A stretch of 25,218 nt of DNA from JASSUD01 sp031963365 (lineage in GTDB: Bacteria > Pseudomonadota > Gammaproteobacteria > Burkholderiales > Burkholderiaceae), in contig JASSUF010000015.1 in the NCBI GenBank assembly GCA_031963365.1, positions 1-25,218 of the forward strand, written 5' to 3'. Within the stretch, counting starts at the first letter, position 1. Every line of letters begins with the position of its first letter. The notes beneath the pieces are model-generated. The model searched no databases. It had not been told where the DNA came from and was given only the letters and a program-made list of their open reading frames with translations. A program made the translations under genes and the position numbers. Of this stretch, positions 15,524 through 22,314 are shown piece after piece.

Positions 15524-15669
15524 TAGGGCGTGCCCTCAATTACCCCAAAGGGCCCATCTTTGAGGTCGTGCGGTGCTCGGGATCCTCACTGTACGCAAGT
15601 ACAGTTCCGGTCCCTGTGCTCCTGCTCCCCCAAATATGAACCCTTTGGGGTAATTGAGGACACACCCTA
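15524..15669. repeat. 146-bp imperfect palindromic element (MITE- or REP-like)
   Basis: The whole stretch folds on itself. The outer arms share CCTCAATTACCCCAAAGGG (15534-15552) with its exact reverse complement at 15641-15659, extended outward to TAGGG/CCCTA. The inner parts match loosely, and the centre is CTGTAC-GCAA-GTACAG (15589-15604). The arms are about 71 bases each. It has no ORF and lies in the alkB upstream region. It has the form of a non-autonomous mobile element or a palindromic intergenic repeat; no target-site duplication was evident by eye. Confidence 0.65.
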
Positions 15670-15780
15670 GATGCTTGGGAGGGAGGACGCGAGTTGCTAT
15701 TCTCTAATAATTTCTAGATTTATTCAGTCATTCTTAGAAGAAACAATCCATGCTATATCGGATCTATCAGTGTAGGGTAT

Positions 15781-15822
15781 AAAAAAAGTGGAGGGGTTGG
15801 CACCCCCCGTTTTATTTTTTTA
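15781..15822. terminator. Bidirectional terminator after the frameshifted ORF
   Basis: GGGG (15793-15796) and CCCC (15803-15806) with flanking G and C form a short GC stem. An A7 run lies on one side (15781-15787) and a T-rich run on the other (15810-15821). It would end the minus-strand transcript of 15832-16771. Confidence 0.6.
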
Positions 15823-15831
15823 TTCCCTATT

Positions 15832-16771
15832 TTATGCGAAGCTGTCTACTGGCAAATATTCGTATTTTTCAGATTGAATACTCGAGGCGTAACTTTTTGA
15901 GCATCCTGATGTGGGAGTGTTATAGGAATGCGTCGTAGCGTTATTTTTTTCAGAAGTAAATTCTTTTAATATATCCTGTCTTAATTCTGAATTTTCTTGC
16001 AGAGTATGTATGAAAAAATCTCTAAAAGAGTCGTTATTTTTATAGGGCTGTATATTATTTATTGTCTTGGGTTCTTTTGATTTGTTGAGTTCATCATGCA
16101 GGAATTGTATATGAAGAATTTTAAGCGTTGCATCGATGCCCTCTAGCAGTTTTTTATAGATGTCTACTACCTTATTTATATCTCCAATTTTGATATCATA
16201 AAATTGAATATAAATATATTCGCCCGTACGTAAAGAAAGAGGGAGAAAGCTGGTGAAAAAGGGTATGCAGGTATGTAAAAAATGAGCTGTATTGATAATT
16301 TTTGAATCTATGAGTGCTTTCCATAAATTTGTATTCATCGTGGTAAATGCTGTGAGCACATCCTCGATGTTTGCCTTGATCACTGCGTTTTTCTATATGA
16401 ATTTCTAGTATAGATGTGCGAATGTCTGCGGCGATAGACTCAAGATTTTTTATTTTATTTTCTATAGATATATCGCTGTCATAGAGAAGGTTTTCTATTT
16501 CAGAAAAGATGGAATGTAATTTTTTCTTATTATTTTGTGCCGTATCCACTTCATTTTTAAAAAAATGATTTTGTATGAATTTTTTATAGGACCCCTGATT
16601 GAGGGTGTGCGCTTCTATTTTAAGATTAGCAATAGTTTTTTGTAGTAAAGCTTCATATTGAAAATGTTGGGAGTAGGGCGGATCTATTTCTACAGAAATA
16701 GAATGTTTATCTTGAAAGCGGCCTGTATAGAGGGGGGTAGGTTTTGATTCTGTTTTTGCAAGCCCTATCAT
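15832..16771 (-). pseudogene. Unrecognised AT-rich gene broken by a single frameshift
   Basis: Two overlapping minus-strand frames form one protein. The first starts at ATG 16771 behind a good AAGGA and reads sensibly through IENKIKNLESIAADIRTSIL to about 16390, then degenerates. The second becomes sensible just there (IKANIEDVLTAFTTMNTNLW) and runs to 15832. Removing one base from the T5 run at 16388-16392 (A5 on the coding strand) joins them as HIENAVIKANIEDV, giving about 312 residues. The protein is Lys/Asn/Ile-rich and mostly helical, has no signal peptide and belongs to no family I recognise; its AT content suggests transfer, like the 1436 gene. It may be a recent pseudogene, a phase-variable gene or a sequencing error in the homopolymer. 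Confidence 0.65.
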
Positions 16772-16945
16772 ATAATCCTTATCGTTGTATCAGTTGTAGT
16801 GATTTTTTATTTTTATAATGGTATACGTTTTTATGTTTTTAATATCTTAGAAGCGCGGGTGCATATTTTGAATATGCGCTCAGAAAATTGCACTATTTCA
16901 AAGCGTTATGACAGCATTTTATATACAGAGTGTCCAGATACAGCG

Positions 16946-17027
16946 TGTTTACCCCTATATGGGTAAACAGTAAGCACAAAGTGCTGTAATCTTGCATGAC
17001 TTTTTTTGGCTGCATAGTCTGTTTACC
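16946..17027 (+). promoter_or_regulatory. TGTTTACC motifs upstream of recC
   Basis: TGTTTACCC (16946-16954) and GGGTAAACA (16961-16969) form a perfect 9-bp inverted repeat around CTATAT. A third copy, TGTTTACC, lies at 17020-17027, ending 25 bases before the recC ATG. A paired site plus a half-site suggests a dimeric regulator controlling the recC operon; the regulator is unknown. Confidence 0.45.
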
Positions 17028-17052
17028 TTCTTAGTTATCTCTGATTACCCTC

Positions 17053-20000
17053 ATGCTCACTGTGCTGTATTCCAATAGTTATGAAGTGCTCGAGCATGCC
17101 TTGCTGGAGCAGTTAAACACGCCTGCTGATACTGCAGCTGGTGTAGAGGAAGGCCAAGCGAGAGGGTGGGCAAGTTGGGCTGAGTCTGTGGTGGTGCCTA
17201 ATAGAGGATGTCGGCATCGTTTAGAGCAGGCTATTGCTAGGCGCTATGGAATTTGCGCGCATATAGATTTTCCGTTTTTGGCCTCGTGGCTGTGGACGCA
17301 AATGGCATGCGTGGTGGAGCGCCCTGCACCCCGTGCATTTTCGCCAGAATCTTTAGTGTGGGCGGTATATCGTCTTTTAGACCCTGCAACTTTGGATTTA
17401 GAGGCGGCCGATTCGCCCATGGCGCGGGTACACGCCTATGTAACTGCAGCAGATGATCGTTCTCGTTATAGCTTGGCTCGCCGTATTTCCGCTCTTTTTG
17501 ATCGTTATCTTACCGTTCGCCCAGATTGGCTATCGGCTTGGCAACGCGAGGGGGGGCAGCCTATTTCATCCACCCTAAAAACATTACATTCTCACCCTGA
17601 TGCCCGTTGGCAAGCGGTGCTGTGGCGTAATCTTTGTGAGAATTTGGGTGCGGACAATGCACCTTCTATGCATATAGAGCGCTTTTTGGAACAAGTGCGC
17701 TTTGCCGGTTTTTCTCCTCCTAAGCAGGCTTGGCCGGCGCGCGCAAGTCTTTTTGTATTGCCTGATATATCGCCTCTACATTTGGCGATAATAGGAGAGT
17801 TGGCGCGCTGGATAGATATTCGCTTGTATGTATTAAATCCATGCAAAGAGTATTGGTATGACCATATAGAAACCGGCAATAGCCTGTTGGCGCATTGGGG
17901 GAGACACACGCAGCGTTATTTGCATCGATTGCAGGATTTCACGCAGGCAGCCTCTGCTACTGATGCTGCATTTTATATGGATCACCCTGAGCCAACAGGG
18001 TTAGCGGCACTTAAAAATGCGGTACTGAATTTGCAGGCCTATCCGTCTTTTTTAGCACCTTCTAAAACAGGATCGGCTCACTCTATTGAAATGGCAGCAG
18101 CACATCTTGCATTAGGAATAGAAGTGCATAGTTGCCATAGTCTGATGCGGCAGCTAGAGGTATTGCATAACCGACTACTTGAGCAATTCTCAAAAGATCC
18201 CAGCTTGCAACCTTCTGAAGTGCTGGTTGTGTTGCCTGATATCGCTAGTGCTATTCCACTTATTGATGCTGTTTTTAGTACGGCACAGGGGGCCAGGCAT
18301 ATTCCGTATCGCCATATTGGCGCTTCTTCTTTTTATAGCAATCCGATTGCGCAAGTTTTTATGCAGCTGTTAATGCTGGCAGAGCAAGAGGTTACGCCCT
18401 CAGATCTATTTGAATGGTTGCATGTTGATGCATTTGCAGCGCGCTATGGAATAGCGCTTAGTCAGCTTGAGACGCTTGAAGGGTGGTTACACGCCGCAGG
18501 AGCCGTGCGAGGCTTAGGTGCGCTAGAAATTTTAGATGCCCACGAGGATAGTCAGCCAATGCATATCACTCCTCGAGGAGTGACTTTTTCTGATGCATTA
18601 ATGCGTTTAGTCTTGGGGTATGCATTGCCTGAAGGTGGGCAGCCTATGCAGGGATGGTTGCCGGTTATTTCTGCACACAAAGGCATGCTCGCGCCCGCCA
18701 GCTTTTCTGAAAACCCTTGGGAGAGCGTGCATACTCAGCCTGAATTACTAGGTGCGCTCATCGCATTGTGTGATGCGCTGAATGCGTTTTCGCAAGCGCT
18801 TGCCATTGCACGTACGCCAGCCCAATGGCACGCTGTATTATTAAAGGCGCTAGAACAATTTTTTGCTCCTGATCTAGCCGATTCCAGTTATCTCAAGGAG
18901 ATATACGCGGCGCTCTATGATTTGACAGAAGCCATGTCTGAAGGCGCGCCAGATACCGTATTGAGTGCCACAGTAGTGCGCGAAGCATTGCAAGTGCAAC
19001 TCGATGCAAAAGTGCGCACAGAGCCTGCAGGGGGAGGGGTCACTTTTTCAGATCGTACTGCGCATCAAAGCATACCGTATCGTGTGATTGCATTGATTGG
19101 AATGGATGCTGGGGTCTGGCCTAGTGTCGCTAGCGTAGATGAATTTGATTTGATAGCGGCTTTTCCGCGTATGGGGGATAGAGCGGGTAGAGAAGAAGAG
19201 CGCGCGTTATTTTTAGAGTATGTATTAGCAGCCCAAGATCTTTTGCTTATTACCTATACAGGGCGTAGCTTAAAAGATGATAGCGCTTTACCGCCTGCAG
19301 TTCCTGTAGATACGTTGCTAGATTACCTAAGTCGCGCAGCATGCGGTGAGCATGCTTCTCCTGATCAATTGGATGCAGCTCGTCAGCATTTTATTACTCT
19401 ACATCCCCTACATCCTTTCTCCGCTGCGTATTTTTCAGAGCCATCATCGAGTCAGAATAGGGATATGCAGGATGGGGATCGCAAAGTGAATACGCTCTCT
19501 ACCTATGACTCTCAACATGCTGATATTGCCGCTGCACTCGCTTTGCCCATAGCGAACAAAAAGCAAATCCCTTTTTTCTCTTCCACGCTCAGTAATACGT
19601 CTATTGCAGAAAAAGCACCTGAACAGAGCCTATATTTTGATCGAGTATTGCGCTTTTGGAAGCACCCTATGCGATCCTTATTGCTAGACCATTGGGCCAT
19701 CGCTTTTCCATTTTTATCAGTCCGTACAGAAGAGCAGGCGCAATATGGTGGAGAATCCGTGGTTGCAGATTGGCGGGCTAAAGCCCTGCTCGCCGAAAAG
19801 GTATTGCCCGTTTTACTCAATATGCCAAAGAGGGCGCATCTCCACAAAGAAGAAGAGGCTTATAATCCCCATTCTGCTGCTGCAGAAAAAATACAGCAGC
19901 AGGCTTTACATATTGCACATGCCTGCCCAGGTTGGCCTAGCGGTGTGCTTGGAGACTTGGCGTGCGTAAAAGAGTTGGCTTTACTTAAGGCCTATGCTGA

Positions 20001-20703
20001 TCGTGTGTTACATGCACAAAACGGCATGCCCTATTCGCTTGCCTTTGAATTAAATCTGGAATGCGCCTCCTTTTCTTCTTCTATTAGCCATTTTCTGAAA
20101 GAATTTCTCGCCGACCATCCTACGCACACCGTCTCTTATGGTGTGGATGCCCCATTGAAGCTAAGTGGGTTGTTGGAGGGCATTACCCCACACGGCCTAG
20201 TACTCTACCGCTATGGTAGCGCTACTGCGCGCGATTATTTATCGGCGTGGCTGCATCATTTGGTTTTATGTACGCTGGCGCCTGTTGGGGTAGAACCCCG
20301 TACCTTATGGCTGGGAAAAGGGGAGATGGGGGAGGTGGGGCAAAGTAATGAAGATAGGCCAGCCTCCTTTGAGGATACGCGCGCCTACTTTAGTTTTAGC
20401 GCCGTAGAAGACGCGCCCGCACGTTTGGCCGAGTTATTGGCGCTATACCAAGCGGGTTGTTTGAAACCTTTGCCTTTTTTTCTGAAAAGTGCGTTAGCGC
20501 AGGCCACGCAAGGCACTTTTGCAGCGCATCAAATATGGCAAGGTAATGCCCGCATTCCAGGGGAATCAGACGATCCCTATCTGAAATTAAGCCTGCGTGG
20601 GCAAAAAGAATGGGAGACTACGTTATCCCCCTCTTTCTCTATCTTGGCTGATGCAGTTTTTAGTCCCTTGCTAGCAGCGCTGTCTTGTCATAACGGGCCA
20701 TGA
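17053..20703 (+). CDS. recC: RecC, exodeoxyribonuclease V gamma subunit
   Basis: A 1216-residue protein, somewhat longer than E. coli RecC (1122). RecC is the scaffold of RecBCD: it splits the strands, feeds them to RecB and RecD, and recognises Chi with an inactive helicase fold. Recognisable family segments are VVVPNRGCRHRLEQAIARRYG (in pieces, near 47-66), DFPFLASWLW, IPYRHIGASSFYSNPIAQVF, and the conserved block near 660-730 with VTFSDRTAHQSIPY, RVIALIGMDAGVWP and REEERALFLEYVLAA. The C-terminal nuclease-like region is present. ATG 17053 has no obvious ribosome-binding site. It begins the recC-(F-box gene)-recB run. The codon use is GC-richer than the effector-like genes, so it belongs to the ancestral chromosome. 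The frame is intact. Confidence 0.95.
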   Translation: MLTVLYSNSYEVLEHALLEQLNTPADTAAGVEEGQARGWASWAESVVVPNRGCRHRLEQAIARRYGICAHIDFPFLASWLWTQMACVVERPAPRAFSPESLVWAVYRLLDPATLDLEAADSPMARVHAYVTAADDRSRYSLARRISALFDRYLTVRPDWLSAWQREGGQPISSTLKTLHSHPDARWQAVLWRNLCENLGADNAPSMHIERFLEQVRFAGFSPPKQAWPARASLFVLPDISPLHLAIIGELARWIDIRLYVLNPCKEYWYDHIETGNSLLAHWGRHTQRYLHRLQDFTQAASATDAAFYMDHPEPTGLAALKNAVLNLQAYPSFLAPSKTGSAHSIEMAAAHLALGIEVHSCHSLMRQLEVLHNRLLEQFSKDPSLQPSEVLVVLPDIASAIPLIDAVFSTAQGARHIPYRHIGASSFYSNPIAQVFMQLLMLAEQEVTPSDLFEWLHVDAFAARYGIALSQLETLEGWLHAAGAVRGLGALEILDAHEDSQPMHITPRGVTFSDALMRLVLGYALPEGGQPMQGWLPVISAHKGMLAPASFSENPWESVHTQPELLGALIALCDALNAFSQALAIARTPAQWHAVLLKALEQFFAPDLADSSYLKEIYAALYDLTEAMSEGAPDTVLSATVVREALQVQLDAKVRTEPAGGGVTFSDRTAHQSIPYRVIALIGMDAGVWPSVASVDEFDLIAAFPRMGDRAGREEERALFLEYVLAAQDLLLITYTGRSLKDDSALPPAVPVDTLLDYLSRAACGEHASPDQLDAARQHFITLHPLHPFSAAYFSEPSSSQNRDMQDGDRKVNTLSTYDSQHADIAAALALPIANKKQIPFFSSTLSNTSIAEKAPEQSLYFDRVLRFWKHPMRSLLLDHWAIAFPFLSVRTEEQAQYGGESVVADWRAKALLAEKVLPVLLNMPKRAHLHKEEEAYNPHSAAAEKIQQQALHIAHACPGWPSGVLGDLACVKELALLKAYADRVLHAQNGMPYSLAFELNLECASFSSSISHFLKEFLADHPTHTVSYGVDAPLKLSGLLEGITPHGLVLYRYGSATARDYLSAWLHHLVLCTLAPVGVEPRTLWLGKGEMGEVGQSNEDRPASFEDTRAYFSFSAVEDAPARLAELLALYQAGCLKPLPFFLKSALAQATQGTFAAHQIWQGNARIPGESDDPYLKLSLRGQKEWETTLSPSFSILADAVFSPLLAALSCHNGP

Positions 20704-20810
20704 TTAGCCCTAGTTTTTGTAGTGCAAAATAGATTGTCTACTTCTTTTTTTATGCTAGCTGCATGACCCCATGAGAGAGAGGTACACGTTGTTCAATAGG
20801 CTGAACTATT

Positions 20811-22301
20811 TTGTCCAAAATATCATTCACTACACCCGCTTGCATGCAAAATGCACGTATCGCTTTCTCTTCCACACAAGCCGCAGTATCTAATAAAAAT
20901 GCGCAGCCGATTGGCTGCATATCGTACCCTCCCACTTTGTCTTGCCTAGATCCGAGCCGCAGCATAAACCGTTTACCGAATGAGATATGGTTATGCATCT
21001 TAGATTGTCTCTCGCTGCACGACGCATTGCATTTCTCAGTAGCGAGTTCATTTATCTATTGGATTGTTTGGCAGTCATGCAGTACGCGGCTTTATGCTTT
21101 GTACTCTTTTCCTTGTGTAGACAATTTCATCCCGTCTAGTTCACCGCTAAAAAGTGTGCCTAGTGAAGTTATAGACCCCGTAAAGAGCAATTGCTTGGCG
21201 ACGGTGCAAACCATTAACTATGCTTTTTCAAATAATAGGCAAGTTAAAGCTGCACGGGCCCTCATAACTTCTGAATCATTTCAGACCGCCTATAAAAAAA
21301 CGGACTTTAACAAGTTAGTAGATCATTTTTTTTCAGACAAGACGCGGAAAAATAAGACCTACCACTGCGCCAATGTGAGGCAGTTATTATCAGGTGAAAA
21401 AGAAATAACTGCACAAGATTTAATCGATCTGAAACTGTGCACCAAAGAAGCCTTCACAGATGTCATAGCCATAGAGCCATTACTCAATTTGCCTTTATCG
21501 CCTGTCAAACAAAAATTTTTTCGCCAGAATCTCGTTGATATGCTTATCCAAGATAGAGCACACGCGTCACAGGGGCACTATTTTATGCAGATTGATGATG
21601 ACTGTATCGAACAGGGTGTGGTTAAAACCTATATGCAATCTATCACCGCTCCAGAGAGTCGTCGGGCTATAAACTTGGATCGGATGCTGCAAAGCAAAAT
21701 GTTTACCCATGCCCATTTATATGACCATGCGCAATTACACCCTATAGCGATGGCCGTCTGGACTGGCGATCTAAGTTTAGTGAAAAAATGGGTTGAGGCA
21801 GGCATGCCTATCGACCATGAGGATAAATATGGCGATACTCCATTACATTTGGCTGTCGAAAAAGGATATGTAGATATAATTAGGTGGTTGTTTAGTACAT
21901 TGTCTACGCAGAAAAAAATGACATATTTAACATTACAAAATAAAAAAGGATATACGCCATTACATTATGCTGTAGCCCTCCAAAGATTGGATATAGTCCA
22001 ATTTTTTATGCATCAATTTGTATCTTTAGAAAAAATAGCGATTTTAAAAAATTTAAATCTATATGGACATACCCTATTGCATTATGCAATCGTAGTAGAA
22101 AGAATAGATATTCTCCAAGTTTTTATCCAAGATCTTACTAACCAAGAAAAAATAGAGCTGTTAAAAATACAGGATAAAGAAGGAGACACCCTATTAAATT
22201 ATGTAGTGGCTGCGGAGCAAAAAAGCATCGTTGAATGTTTCTTAGGTACACTCACTGAGTTAGAAAAATTAGAGCTCATGAAAAGTGTTTCATCGAAATA
22301 A
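20811..22301 (+). CDS. F-box/ankyrin protein inserted between recC and recB
   Basis: Up to 496 residues. The start is uncertain: TTG 20811 (AGG ten bases upstream) or ATG 20844 (no ribosome-binding site); both leave 41-52 residues before the F-box, as in the paralogs. Residues 53-88 read INRLPNEIWLCILDCLSLHD...FSVASSFIYWIV, an F-box. The middle region has LLSGEKEITAQDLIDLKL (192-209) and DRMLQSKMF (290-298), which match the 2979 protein (LLSNRPELTYQDLIDTNL, ERMFESKMF). Four ankyrin-type repeats begin at G341, G380, G419 and G458, exactly 39 residues apart, which is longer than the usual 33. It has no signal peptide or membrane span. It lies 107 bases after recC and 13 bases before recB, and its TAA overlaps the recB ribosome-binding site by one base. 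An effector role in a eukaryotic host is inferred. Confidence 0.85.
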   Translation: MSKISFTTPACMQNARIAFSSTQAAVSNKNAQPIGCISYPPTLSCLDPSRSINRLPNEIWLCILDCLSLHDALHFSVASSFIYWIVWQSCSTRLYALYSFPCVDNFIPSSSPLKSVPSEVIDPVKSNCLATVQTINYAFSNNRQVKAARALITSESFQTAYKKTDFNKLVDHFFSDKTRKNKTYHCANVRQLLSGEKEITAQDLIDLKLCTKEAFTDVIAIEPLLNLPLSPVKQKFFRQNLVDMLIQDRAHASQGHYFMQIDDDCIEQGVVKTYMQSITAPESRRAINLDRMLQSKMFTHAHLYDHAQLHPIAMAVWTGDLSLVKKWVEAGMPIDHEDKYGDTPLHLAVEKGYVDIIRWLFSTLSTQKKMTYLTLQNKKGYTPLHYAVALQRLDIVQFFMHQFVSLEKIAILKNLNLYGHTLLHYAIVVERIDILQVFIQDLTNQEKIELLKIQDKEGDTLLNYVVAAEQKSIVECFLGTLTELEKLELMKSVSSK

Positions 22302-22314
22302 AAGGAGTCCATGT

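Noticed and set aside
20750..20998. 82-codon minus-strand ORF opposite the F-box gene start
   Set aside because: It is antisense to a well-supported F-box coding region, has no recognisable domain and no operon context.
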